DNA of 64,000 bases, from the NCBI RefSeq assembly GCF_025823185.1, contig NZ_JACKVK010000013.1, positions 597,151-661,150 on the forward strand. Reading direction: 5' to 3'. Shown here one piece after another: positions 1 through 9,716 of this stretch. The stretch's first letter is position 1, and every line of letters starts with the position of its first letter. Source of the DNA: Mycobacterium yunnanensis. Lineage in GTDB: Bacteria; Actinomycetota; Actinomycetes; Mycobacteriales; Mycobacteriaceae. The notes below the pieces were generated by a model. It saw only the letters and a list, made by a program, of their open reading frames with translations. It was not told the origin of the DNA and did no database searches. Made by a program: the position numbers and the translations under genes.

Positions 1-314
1 CGCACCGAGCGGCCGAAGGTCAGCAGCATTGCCGGCAGGGCCCGAAGTTCCTCGGCGGACGTGTGCCGCCACTGCCCAGGTGGATCCCACAGCGCGGCCG
101 CACCGATGCCTCCGTCGTCGTCGAGGACCACCTCCACGCCGCCGCGCGAGAGGTGGTGGTGCCGGGTCATCGCCTCGAACAGCTTGTGCAGCCTGCGGCG
201 CCGGACGTCGGCGTCGGGCAGCATCCACGCCATCACGGGATCCTCGAAGAACGCCCGCCCCAGGGTCGCAGAGAGCGCTGAGACGTCGGCACGGTTCGCA
301 GGCCTGGCTTGCAT
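1..314 (-). CDS. GNAT-family N-acetyltransferase, 3' part missing
   Basis: The first 104 codons of a minus-strand gene that runs off the left edge. The N-terminus begins MQARPANRADVSALSATL and continues RAFFEDPVMAWMLPD, the usual opening of GNAT acetyltransferases, where the first helices form part of the substrate pocket. The acetyl-CoA-binding motif lies outside the window, so catalytic competence and substrate cannot be judged. It starts 13 bp downstream of the stop of the CBS-domain gene on the same strand and could be co-transcribed with it. The ATG at 312-314 is the only reasonable start. Confidence 0.7.
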   Translation of the reverse strand, partial: MQARPANRADVSALSATLGRAFFEDPVMAWMLPDADVRRRRLHKLFEAMTRHHHLSRGGVEVVLDDDGGIGAAALWDPPGQWRHTSAEELRALPAMLLTFGRSV

Positions 315-327
315 GCCACCGATGCTC

Positions 328-756
328 TCACCCCTGGGTGATGTAGGCCGCCAACTGCTCGCGTTCGGCCTGAAGCTCTTCCATGCGGGTCTTCACCACG
401 TCTCCGATGCTGACGATGCCGGCCAGGCGCCCGTCGTCGACGACGGGTACGTGCCGCACCCGGTGGGTGGTCATCAGCGCGCTCAGGCCGTCGACCGTGT
501 CCTCGGACGTGCAGGTGACGACGTCGGTGGTCATGACGTCGGCGACACGGCATTCCAGGGCCTCGACTCCGTGCTCGTGCAGCATCCGCACGACGTCGCG
601 CTCGGACACGATGCCGACCACCGAATCGGGGCCGACGACGACCATCGCGCCCACGTTGCGCTTCACCAACCCGCTGACCAGGTCCCTGACCACGGTGTCG
701 GGTGACGTGGTGAGCACGCCCGCACCCTTGTTCCGCAACACGTCGGCGATACGCAC
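328..756 (-). CDS. CBS-domain protein (Rv2406c-like)
   Basis: A 142-residue protein made almost entirely of two CBS domains (about residues 5-60 and 70-130), the tandem arrangement that binds adenine nucleotides in a Bateman module. GIVSERDVVR and GIVSIGDVVKTR are the typical closing motifs of the two domains. I chose GTG at 754-756 rather than the ATG six bases upstream: the AGGAAGGG Shine-Dalgarno is correctly spaced from the GTG and abuts the ATG, and as I recall the M. tuberculosis relative also starts MRIADVL and is 142 residues long. The role is unknown. Stand-alone CBS pairs in mycobacteria are often linked to hypoxia or energy state, which fits the Crp-type site just upstream. Confidence 0.85.
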   Translation of the reverse strand: MRIADVLRNKGAGVLTTSPDTVVRDLVSGLVKRNVGAMVVVGPDSVVGIVSERDVVRMLHEHGVEALECRVADVMTTDVVTCTSEDTVDGLSALMTTHRVRHVPVVDDGRLAGIVSIGDVVKTRMEELQAEREQLAAYITQG

Positions 757-769
757 GGACATCCCTTCC

Positions 770-785
770 TGTGACGTGGCTCACA
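770..785. promoter_or_regulatory. Perfect Crp/CRP-type operator
   Basis: TGTGA-CGTGGC-TCACA is an exact match to the palindromic consensus TGTGA-N6-TCACA recognised by mycobacterial cAMP receptor protein (Rv3676 family). It sits 14 bp upstream of the CBS gene start, touching its Shine-Dalgarno, and about 95 bp upstream of the divergent aldo/keto reductase. Binding there would probably block the CBS gene and could activate or repress the reductase. Site identity is seen; regulation is inferred. Confidence 0.7.
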
Positions 786-879
786 TCAGAGTAGAACCGA
801 TTCCCGACGGAACACAATGCCCTCGACACCGGTTGCCTCCACCGGAGACCTGCGCCACACCCGACCAAAGAGGATGCCC

Positions 880-1887
880 GTGACCGACACCGTGACACTC
901 GGAGACGACCTGACCACCAGCGCCATCGGCTTCGGCGCGATGGCGCTGACCCCGGTGTACGGCGAGGTCGACGACGCCGAGTCGCTGGCGACGCTGCACC
1001 AGGCCCTCGACTTGGGCGTGACGTTCATCGACACCGCGAACGTCTACGGCGGCGGGGCCAACGAACGGCTCATCGCCGACCTCCTCGCCAGCAGGCGCGA
1101 CGAGGTCACCCTGGCCACCAAGTTCGGCATCGTGGGCAACCCGGCCGACCGCGCCTCCGGCAAACCGGGCGCGCGGGGTGACGCCGCCTACGTCAAGCAG
1201 TGCATCGACGAGAGCCTTGGCCGCCTGCGGACCGACGTCGTCGACCTGTACTACATGCACCGGCGCAACGTGTCGGTGCCCATCGAGGAAACCGTCGGCG
1301 CGATGGCCGAACTGGTCGCCGCGGGCAAGGTTCGCCACCTCGGCCTGTCCGAGGTGACCGCCGACGAACTGCGGGCCGCCGTCGCGGTGCACCCCATCGC
1401 CGCCGTCCAGAGCGAATGGTCCATCTGGAGCCGGGACGTCGAGGCCCGCGTGGTGCCCGCCGCCGCCGAGCTCGGGGTGGGCTTCGTCCCCTACTCCCCG
1501 CTGGGCCGGGGCTTCCTGACCGGCACGCTCACCTCGTCGGCCGATCTAACCGAATCCTCGGACTTCCGGCGCAATCTCCCGCGGTTCGCCGACGACGCGC
1601 TGCAGGAGAACCTCGCCGTAGTCGAGGTGATCCGCGCCGTGGCCGACGAACGCGAGGCGACGCCTGCACAGATCGCGCTGGCGTGGTTGCGCTACCGAGC
1701 CGACGAGCTCGGCGTGGCGTCGGTTCCGATCCCCGGCACCCGCAGGGCCGCCCGCGTGAAGGAGAACTTCGACTCCCTCGACGTGGCACTCAGCGACGAC
1801 CAACTCGCCCGCCTCGACGCGGCGGGGGCGGCAGTCTCGGGCCATCGAAACGCCGATCTCGGGTGGGTGTCGGCCGGGCGGGAATGA
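880..1887 (+). CDS. Aldo/keto reductase
   Basis: A 335-residue NADPH-dependent oxidoreductase of the AKR superfamily, expected to be a cytosolic TIM barrel. The catalytic tetrad is visible: Asp51 and Tyr56 in FIDTANVYGGG, Lys81 in LATKFG and His127 in DLYYMHRRN. The C-terminal nucleotide-binding part contains SVPIPGTRRAARVKEN, typical of the AKR11/YhdN-like group. Start: AAAGAGG at 867-873 lies six bases before GTG 880, whereas an in-frame ATG at 874 abuts the Shine-Dalgarno. The gene diverges from the CBS gene and is convergent with the TetR gene, separated by 4 bp. The natural substrate cannot be deduced. Confidence 0.88.
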   Translation: MTDTVTLGDDLTTSAIGFGAMALTPVYGEVDDAESLATLHQALDLGVTFIDTANVYGGGANERLIADLLASRRDEVTLATKFGIVGNPADRASGKPGARGDAAYVKQCIDESLGRLRTDVVDLYYMHRRNVSVPIEETVGAMAELVAAGKVRHLGLSEVTADELRAAVAVHPIAAVQSEWSIWSRDVEARVVPAAAELGVGFVPYSPLGRGFLTGTLTSSADLTESSDFRRNLPRFADDALQENLAVVEVIRAVADEREATPAQIALAWLRYRADELGVASVPIPGTRRAARVKENFDSLDVALSDDQLARLDAAGAAVSGHRNADLGWVSAGRE

Positions 1888-1891
1888 CCCG

Positions 1892-2575
1892 TCAGTCGTC
1901 GTCCGCCGGTCCCGCCCCCCGCATCGCGACGGCGACGTCGTCGAAGGCCGCGGCCTGGGTGCGGAGGCGCTCCACGTCGCCGGGTCGCTTGAGCAGACCG
2001 CGAAGACTGAGGGTGGCGACCTGCTCACCGATGCGGACGGCCGCCGCCACCCTGTCGCCGGCTTCCGCGGTGAGCCGCGCGCGTTTCTGGGCGCCCTCGC
2101 CGAAGGACAACAGCAGCTCGGCGGTCTGCGCCTTGTCGCAGTCGACGAACTTGCCCTCGCCGACACCGGCCCCGATGAGGTCGACGACCCACTGGGTGAG
2201 CCGTTCGTAGTCCCGCCAGAACTGGTGGAAGTCGGCGCGCTGCTGATGGGCGATGCGCTCGATCTCGTTGAAGTCCATGGGCGAGAGCGCGAGTTGCATG
2301 GCGTCGAATCGCAACAGTCGGTAGAGCTTCAGAGCAGGCGAGCCGGACCCCGGGCCCACCTCGGCGATGAAGTCCAGCGACGCCCGGTTGACGGCGAGGG
2401 TCTCCTGCAGCAGCTGCTCCTTGCTGCGGAACCAGTAGTACAGCGAGGACTGCTGCAGGCCGGAGGCACGGGCCACGTCACTCATCGTGGTCTGCGCGTA
2501 CCCCTTCTCGGAGAAGAGCTTCGTGGCCGCGTCGACGATGCCGGCACGCGGCGCGCGGCGTCGTGGCGTCGACAC
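1892..2575 (-). CDS. TetR-family regulator, last gene of the ligase/amidohydrolase operon
   Basis: A 227-residue TetR repressor. The helix-turn-helix lies near residues 25-48 (MSDVARASGLQQSSLYYWF), and the rest is an all-helical ligand/dimer domain of normal length. The GTG start is 2 bp after the stop of the creatininase-family gene, so it is almost certainly co-transcribed with that gene and with the glutamine-synthetase-like gene. It is the natural candidate for their autoregulated repressor, responding to a substrate or product of the pathway. No operator was identified by eye near 4682-4909, where the operon promoter should be. Confidence 0.85.
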   Translation of the reverse strand: MSTPRRRAPRAGIVDAATKLFSEKGYAQTTMSDVARASGLQQSSLYYWFRSKEQLLQETLAVNRASLDFIAEVGPGSGSPALKLYRLLRFDAMQLALSPMDFNEIERIAHQQRADFHQFWRDYERLTQWVVDLIGAGVGEGKFVDCDKAQTAELLLSFGEGAQKRARLTAEAGDRVAAAVRIGEQVATLSLRGLLKRPGDVERLRTQAAAFDDVAVAMRGAGPADDD

Positions 2576-2577
2576 GG

Positions 2578-3321
2578 CTAGCTCAGCGGTGCGCGTTCGC
2601 GGTGCGCGCGCAGGACGGTCTCCGAGGCGGCGGCGACCACGTCATGCCACAGCCGCTCTCCTTGCTCAGCGGAGGCGCGCGACGGGAACCCGGTCACGCC
2701 GTTGGAGGACACCTGGTCGAGGGCGTAGCGAAAGACGGTGCCCGCGGTGCGATCCGGGTCGTCGGCCCCGGCCAGTGCGTCGACGTCGACCAGGTCGGGA
2801 CGCACCGCGAGCATCAGTGAGGTCTCCGCTGCGTTGGCGTGCCAGTCCACGGCGTCGGCGGTCGCCTGCTCGGCGATCTCGGGTGTCAGCTCCCACCACT
2901 GCATGACGCCGACGCGTGCGTCGGGGAACTCGCGCCGAAATTCGTCGCAGGCGATCCACAACGGCGCCGCGTTGCCGACGTGCCCGTTGACGAACAGCAG
3001 CCGCGTGACCCCCGATGCCACGCACGCCCGTGCGACGCGTAGCGCCGCGGCCGCAGTCTCCACGCCACTCGCGGCGACGGTGCCCGCCACCGTCGTACCG
3101 TGAAAGAAGCTGGCGCCGAACGGTATCGGAGGCAGGACGACGGCGGCGTCCCCCGCCGCGGCATCGGCAAGCGCGGTCGCGATGATCGTGTCGGTGCCGA
3201 CGGGCAGGTGCGGGCCGTGTTGCTCGGTGGCTCCGACGGGGATCAGCCCGACGCAGTCGGGGTCGGCGGCCACCCGCCGCGCGAGCTCGGTCGAGGTCAT
3301 CTCCTCCCAGCGGGGGCTCAT
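2578..3321 (-). CDS. Creatininase-family metal-dependent amidohydrolase
   Basis: A 247-residue protein with the family's metal-binding signatures: EQHGPHLPVGTD (residues 33-44), NGHVGN (112-117) and HANAAETS (161-168, with the metal-binding Glu). The family includes creatinine amidohydrolase, the mycofactocin peptidase MftE and FAPy deformylase, all hydrolysing amide bonds with two metal ions. It lies 4 bp after the stop of a glutamine-synthetase-like ligase and 2 bp before a TetR gene. That pairs an amide-forming with an amide-cleaving enzyme in one operon. No mycofactocin genes are nearby, so MftE is unlikely. Confidence 0.85.
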   Translation of the reverse strand: MSPRWEEMTSTELARRVAADPDCVGLIPVGATEQHGPHLPVGTDTIIATALADAAAGDAAVVLPPIPFGASFFHGTTVAGTVAASGVETAAAALRVARACVASGVTRLLFVNGHVGNAAPLWIACDEFRREFPDARVGVMQWWELTPEIAEQATADAVDWHANAAETSLMLAVRPDLVDVDALAGADDPDRTAGTVFRYALDQVSSNGVTGFPSRASAEQGERLWHDVVAAASETVLRAHRERAPLS

Positions 3322-3325
3322 CGGA

Positions 3326-4681
3326 TCACCAGAACCTCAGGTAGCGATCGGTCTCCCACGACGACACGTGCGCGGTGTAGGAGTCCCATTCGGCCCGCTT
3401 CTCGGTCACGAACGAGGTGAACATGGCGTCGCCGAACACCTTGCGCACCAACGGGTCCGCCTCCAGGGCATCGACGGCCTCACCGAGGGATCGCGGCAGC
3501 CAGCCGATGCCACGCTCGGCGAGGTCACGTTCGGACGCGTCATAGAGGTTGTCCCGGTTGGGGTCACCGGGATCGAGACCTTCGCGGATGCCCTCCAGTC
3601 CGGCGGCGAGCACCAGCGCGGCCCCGAGGTACGGGTTGCTCGCGCTGTCGGCGGCGCGGCATTCGACCCGCCCACCACCCCTGGGGATGCGCATCATGTT
3701 GGTCCGGTTGTTGTCGCCGTAGCAGGCGAAGATGGGCGCCCACGTGAGCCCGGACATGCTGCCCTGCTTGACCAGTCGCTTGTAGCTGTTCACCGTCGGC
3801 GCGATGACCGCACAGATCGCCGACGCGTGCCGCAGCACGCCGGCGGTGAACTGGTAGCCCAGGGTCGACAGGCCGCAGCCGCGAGGGTCGTCGTCGGCGG
3901 CGAACAGGTTCACCCCCGAGGAGTCCGCGAGTGACATGTTGTAGTGTGCACCGCTGCCCGTGCGGTCGGCGAACGGCTTGGGCATCCAGGAGGCGAACAG
4001 CCCGTGCTTGCGGGCGATCTCGCCGACCATCATGCGGAAGAACACCAGCCGGTCGGCCATGGCGACGGCGTCGGTGTAGGTGAAGTCGGTCTCGAACTGG
4101 CCGTTGCCGTCCTCGTGGTCGAAGGAGTAGACGTCCCACCCGAGTTCGTTCATGGCTGAGACGATCTCGTCGACCACGCCGTAGTTGTGCAGCATCGACC
4201 GCAGGTCGTAGCACGGCTTGGCCAGGTCGTCGTCAGGGCTGGCCGGCTGCGGGACACCCTCGCGGTCGTCGGTGAGCAAGAAGAATTCCGTCTCGATGCC
4301 CAAATTGAAGGTGTACCCCAGGCCGGCGGCGTCGGCGGTGACGCGCTTGAGGATCTGACGGCTGCACGCCTCGAACGGGGTGTCGCCGATCCAGAGATCG
4401 CCCGGGAACCAGGCGATCTCGCGGTTGAACGGCGCGATGATGGCGGCGTCGAGATCGGGGTGCGGGGCGACCTCGTCGTCGTTGACGTCCTGCGGAACTC
4501 CGTCGAGGGCGGCGCCGGTGAACATCTCGGACCCTCGCGACGCCTGCTCGAGGTGGCCGAGCGGAACCATCTTCGCCTTGGGCTTGCCGTGAACGTCGAC
4601 GAAGCTGATGGCCGCGTACTTGACGCCTGAAGCGGCCAGCCGCTCGGCGACCTCGGCGGTCCGTCCGGTGAGCGTGGTGAC
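3326..4681 (-). CDS. Glutamine synthetase-like gamma-glutamyl ligase (GlnT/GmaS type), start codon apparently lost
   Basis: Homology to the GS superfamily runs over about 451 codons. The catalytic glutamate and ATP motifs are present: GIETEFFLL (about 128-136), DGNGQFETDF (about 191-200), GSGAHYNMSL (about 242-251) and RVECRAADSASNPYL. The pattern resembles class III/GlnT enzymes and gamma-glutamylmethylamide synthetase rather than housekeeping GlnA. The coding frame extends upstream of the first ATG (4568-4570) to a perfect AGGAGG (4689-4694). At the expected distance the codon is GTC (4679-4681) where GTG would be expected; ACC ACG CTC ACC follows, matching the usual MTTLT opening. Either the start was mutated, a non-standard codon such as ATC (4682-4684) is used, or a base is wrong. 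Starting at 4570 would cost 37 residues of the N-terminal domain. Confidence 0.8.
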   Translation of the reverse strand, partial: VTTLTGRTAEVAERLAASGVKYAAISFVDVHGKPKAKMVPLGHLEQASRGSEMFTGAALDGVPQDVNDDEVAPHPDLDAAIIAPFNREIAWFPGDLWIGDTPFEACSRQILKRVTADAAGLGYTFNLGIETEFFLLTDDREGVPQPASPDDDLAKPCYDLRSMLHNYGVVDEIVSAMNELGWDVYSFDHEDGNGQFETDFTYTDAVAMADRLVFFRMMVGEIARKHGLFASWMPKPFADRTGSGAHYNMSLADSSGVNLFAADDDPRGCGLSTLGYQFTAGVLRHASAICAVIAPTVNSYKRLVKQGSMSGLTWAPIFACYGDNNRTNMMRIPRGGGRVECRAADSASNPYLGAALVLAAGLEGIREGLDPGDPNRDNLYDASERDLAERGIGWLPRSLGEAVDALEADPLVRKVFGDAMFTSFVTEKRAEWDSYTAHVSSWETDRYLRFW

Positions 4682-4896
4682 GATGATTCCTCCTCGATTG
4701 GATGTGCCGCCGACGCTAGGCAGTCTCTGTTGCCGACCTGTTTCGCGGTCGTAAATGACGTATGGAGATTCGCGCTTGGCTTGTCTGCGTCAACCTGCAG
4801 CTCACACCGTTTTAGGCGCTTATTTTCAATGGGTCATCGAATTCTGGGGTTGGGCTGGGCGAAGGCGATAGTCCCGCGTAACCGATCTTGACCGGG

Positions 4897-4902
4897 TAGA
4901 CA
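4897..4902 (+). promoter_or_regulatory. Candidate -10 element for leaderless transcription of the MBL gene
   Basis: TAGACA lies seven bases before the ATG at 4910, the spacing expected if the transcript begins at the A of the start codon. No Shine-Dalgarno precedes this ATG, which supports a leaderless message, common in mycobacteria. No good -35 hexamer was seen. The rest of the 4682-4909 spacer must also carry the divergent ligase-operon promoter, which I could not place. Confidence 0.35.
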
Positions 4903-4909
4903 TGACGTC

Positions 4910-5752
4910 ATGATCGACGTCACCCTGTTGGGCACGGGCAGCCCGATGGTCGACCCCCACCGGGCGGGCCCGGCGACGTTGGTGCAGGCGGGCGGTCAGA
5001 CCATTCTGGTGGATTGTGGACGAGGAGTCCTGATGCGCGCCGCGGCGATCGGGGTCGGCGCGGCGAACGTGTCCGCGCTGCTGCTGACGCATCTGCACAG
5101 CGACCACATCACCGATCTGTCCGACGTCATCACGACGCGGTGGATCTCCACGTTCGCCCGCACTCCCCTGCCGGTGTTCGGCCCCCCGGGTACGGCCGCC
5201 GTCGTCGAGGCGGTCTTGGCCTCACTCGCGCCGGACGTCGGTTACCGCGTCGGTCACCACGCAGACATCACCGAGCCGCCCGTGGTGGAGGTCCACGAGG
5301 TGACCGACGGCACCGTCTGGGACGTCGACGGCGTCACCGTGGCGGTGGGGCCGACCGATCACCGGCCGGTCGAGCCGACGATCGGATTTCGGGTCGAGTA
5401 CTCGGGCGCCTCGGTGGTGGTGGCCGGTGACACGGTGCCCTGCGCCGGCGTGGACATTCTCAGCGCCGACGCGGATGCGTTGGTGCACACGGTGATCCGC
5501 AAGGATCTCATCGCACGGGTGCCCAACCAGCGCCTGCAGGACATCCTCGACTACCACTCCTCGGTGGAGCAGGCGGCCGACACCGCGGCGCGGGCCGGGG
5601 TCGGCACCCTGATCCTCACCCACTACGTGCCGGCGCTCATCGCCGGCCAGGAGGACGACTGGCGCGCGCTGGCGGCCACCGCCTTCGCCGGCCGGGTCGA
5701 ACTCGGTGACGATCTGCTGCGCGTCGAGGTGCGCCCTACGCCAGCCGGGTGA
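4910..5752 (+). CDS. MBL-fold metal hydrolase, RNase Z-like (Rv2407-like)
   Basis: A 280-residue metallo-beta-lactamase-fold protein. HLHSDH at residues 61-66 is the HxHxDH zinc motif, followed by AGDT near 173 and THY near 239 for further metal ligands. The opening MIDVTLLGTGSPMVDP is like RNase Z/ElaC and arylsulfatase-type members. It is somewhat shorter than tRNase Z and lacks an obvious exosite, so it may be either a tRNA 3' endonuclease or another phosphodiesterase or hydrolase. Its 3' end overlaps the convergent transglutaminase gene by 17 bp. The position matches Rv2407 of M. tuberculosis. Confidence 0.85.
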   Translation: MIDVTLLGTGSPMVDPHRAGPATLVQAGGQTILVDCGRGVLMRAAAIGVGAANVSALLLTHLHSDHITDLSDVITTRWISTFARTPLPVFGPPGTAAVVEAVLASLAPDVGYRVGHHADITEPPVVEVHEVTDGTVWDVDGVTVAVGPTDHRPVEPTIGFRVEYSGASVVVAGDTVPCAGVDILSADADALVHTVIRKDLIARVPNQRLQDILDYHSSVEQAADTAARAGVGTLILTHYVPALIAGQEDDWRALAATAFAGRVELGDDLLRVEVRPTPAG

Positions 5753-6575
5753 TCTCGACGATGACGTCGAGATCGGTCGACCCCTCGCCGGAGTAGATGC
5801 CCTTGAGCGGGGACACGTCGTGATAGTCACGGCCTACCCCGACGCTGATGTACTGCTCGTTGATTTCCTTGTCGTTGGTGGGGTCGTAATGCCACCAACC
5901 GCCCGTCCACGCCTGGATCCAGGCGTGGCTCTGACCGTCGATGGTGTCGCCCACCTTCGCCTTGGCGTTGGGATGCAGATACCCCGAGACGTAGCGTGCG
6001 GGAATTCCCATGCTGCGCAACAGGATCAGAGTCAGGTGCGCGAAGTCCTGGCAGACGCCCTTACCCTCGCGCAGTGCGTCGAGCCCCGAGGAGTGCACGC
6101 CCGTGGTGCCAGGCACGTAGTCCAACTCGGTGTGCACCCACTGTGCAGCCTCGATCACCGCCTGCTGCGGATCGTGATACTTCGCGATGCGCTCGCCGAC
6201 CCGGGTCAGGCGCCGGCTGACCGGGGTGTACTCCGAGGCGGACAGGTACTCGTCGAACTGGTCCTTGACCGCCGGTGACTCCAGGTCCTCCCACGTGAGT
6301 TGTTCTTCGGGCACCTCGCCCTTGTCTGTCTCGACGACCGACGACGCCGTCACCTCGAGTTCGGCGTGCGGGGCGTGCAAGTCGAACGCCGTCACGGCGG
6401 TACCCCAGTAGTCGACGTAGCGATAGGACCGGGTCGCGGGCACCGTCTCGATGCGGTTGAGGACGACGTTCTGCCGCGAGTCCGACCGCGGGGTCAGGCG
6501 GGCCTCGTTGAACGACGCGGTGACCGGAGACTTGTAGGCGTAACCGGTTGCGTGAATCACTCGCATGCGCCACAT
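5736..6575 (-). CDS. Transglutaminase-like protein of the ATP-grasp/alpha-E operon (Rv2409c-like)
   Basis: A 279-residue cysteine-dependent protein with the transglutaminase-like papain fold. The catalytic triad is clear: Cys175 in GVCQDFAH, His217 in SHAWI and Asp231 in YDPTN. The N-terminal region (about 1-85) matches the bacterial transglutaminase N-domain. It is probably a peptidase or amide-modifying enzyme, not a true cross-linking transglutaminase. AGGAGA lies six bases before the ATG. It is third in a minus-strand operon after the alpha-E gene (33 bp gap) and the ATP-grasp gene, a set conserved across many bacteria and predicted to make and process an amide-linked product. Confidence 0.88.
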   Translation of the reverse strand: MWRMRVIHATGYAYKSPVTASFNEARLTPRSDSRQNVVLNRIETVPATRSYRYVDYWGTAVTAFDLHAPHAELEVTASSVVETDKGEVPEEQLTWEDLESPAVKDQFDEYLSASEYTPVSRRLTRVGERIAKYHDPQQAVIEAAQWVHTELDYVPGTTGVHSSGLDALREGKGVCQDFAHLTLILLRSMGIPARYVSGYLHPNAKAKVGDTIDGQSHAWIQAWTGGWWHYDPTNDKEINEQYISVGVGRDYHDVSPLKGIYSGEGSTDLDVIVEITRLA

Positions 6576-6608
6576 TATTTTCTCCTCTTCGCGCGAGCGC
6601 TCATGGAC

Positions 6609-7585
6609 TCAGACCTCGCCCTCTTCGATGACCAGCGATCCGTTGCGGCCGGCGTCGGTCCAGGCGACCCACGGTGCCGAGTAGAAGTACTCCTGCGCCA
6701 ACGCTTCTCCGACCTCGGCGCAGGTGATCTGCAAGGCGCCGAGTCGTTCGTCGAGGGATTCCAGCAGCACTCCGGACCTCAGGAACTCCAGTTCGCTGCG
6801 GGCGCGGCCCAGCAGTCGCTGTGCCTCGGCAGTCGCCCCGACGCGGTTGAGCCGGCGGTGGTGCAGTTCGTCGAGGCTGTGCTCGGCAAGTCGCAGCGAG
6901 TACATGATCGACCGCGGAAACAGGCGATCGAGCATCATGAACTCGACCACCCGGCCTGCGTCGAGAACGCCGCGGTAGGTCCGTAGGTAGGTGTCGTGCG
7001 CACCGGCGGAACGCAGCACCGTGACCCACGCCGGTGAGGACGCACTGTCCCCGACCCGTGAGAGCAGAAGCCGAACGATCATGTCGACGCGTTCGATGGC
7101 CCGCCCCAGCACCATGAACCGGTAACCGTCGTCGCGAGACAGCGTGGAGTCGGCCAGTCCGGCGAACTGCGCGGCCCGGCCCTCGATGTAGGACAGGAAC
7201 TCGTGCGGCCCGAGGCGCCGGGCCGCGCGTTCGCGCTCCGGCAGGGCGTTGTAGGTCGTGTTGAGGCACTCCCAGATCTCGGTCGAGGTGACTTCCCGTG
7301 CGCCGCGGGCGTTTTCGCGGGCCGCCGAAATCGAGTCGACGATCGAACAGCCACCCGGGGTGTCGCGGCTGAAGGCGACCAGGTCGGTCAACGACCAGAG
7401 GTCGAGTTCGGTCTTGGGCGGGGTGATTCCCAGCACCTTCAGCAGCGTGCGAGACGCCAAGTCGGGGTCGACGCTGGAATCCTCGAGGAGCTGGTGGACG
7501 GTGACGTCGAGGATGCGCGCCGTGTCGTCGGCCCGCTCGACGTAGCGGCCGATCCAGTACAGCGATTCCGCGTTGCGTGCCAGCA

Positions 7586-7586
<1 letters not shown>
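6609..7586 (-). CDS. Alpha-E domain protein (DUF403, Rv2410c-like)
   Basis: A 325-residue, largely alpha-helical protein of the alpha-E family, beginning MLARNAESLYWIGRYVERAD, which is highly characteristic. The family nearly always occurs beside circularly permuted ATP-grasp and transglutaminase-like proteins and has no biochemically assigned activity. Its ATG overlaps the TGA of the upstream ATP-grasp gene by one base (TGATG), implying translational coupling and a probable stable complex. No membrane segment or signal peptide is visible. Confidence 0.88.
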
Positions 7587-9304
<1,718 letters not shown>

Positions 9305-9347
9305 GCTGCCCCAACGTCCTCGTTTCGGCAGGCCAGGCCACGCCGCT

Positions 9348-9377
9348 TTGGGAAATTCATTGCTTCGCTGGTAACCT
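9348..9377 (+). promoter_or_regulatory. Candidate rpsT promoter
   Basis: TTGGGA (9348-9353) and TAACCT (9372-9377) are separated by 18 bp, a reasonable sigma-A pair. The predicted start near 9384 gives a leader of about 70 nt before rpsT. The element falls between the divergent ATP-grasp start at 9304 and rpsT. Confidence 0.4.
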
Positions 9378-9454
9378 GAACCCTCGCTGCCCTCACCAGG
9401 GCGCCCGTGCACACTTTGGTAAACCCAAGCAGACATTCGCAAAGGAACTTTCGC

Positions 9455-9715
9455 GTGGCCAACATCAAGTCGCAGAAGAAGCGCATCCTCACCAACGAGA
9501 CCGCGCGCCTGCGCAACCAGTCGGTGAAGTCCGCTCTGCGCACGGCCGTCCGTGGCTTCCGCGAGGCCGTCGACGCCGGCGAGAAGGACAAGGCCACCGA
9601 GTTGCTGGCCACCACGAGCCGCAAGCTCGACAAGGCCGCCAGCAAGGGCGTCATCCACAAGAACCAGGCGGCCAACAAGAAGTCGGCCCTCGCCCAGGCC
9701 CTGCACAAGCTTTGA
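9455..9715 (+). CDS. rpsT: 30S ribosomal protein S20
   Basis: An 86-residue basic protein, reading (M)ANIKSQKKRILTNE at its start and NKKSALAQALHKL at its end, the standard S20 sequence that binds 16S rRNA early in 30S assembly. The GTG start at 9455 is preceded by AAAGGA at 9441-9446. It is a single-gene unit that ends 1 bp before the convergent holA stop, leaving no room for a conventional terminator between them. Confidence 0.97.
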   Translation: MANIKSQKKRILTNETARLRNQSVKSALRTAVRGFREAVDAGEKDKATELLATTSRKLDKAASKGVIHKNQAANKKSALAQALHKL

Positions 9716-9716
9716 G

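Noticed and set aside
4903..4910. TGACGTCA palindrome at the MBL gene start
   Set aside because: Eight bases are too short to call an operator in GC-rich DNA, and there is no second copy nearby.
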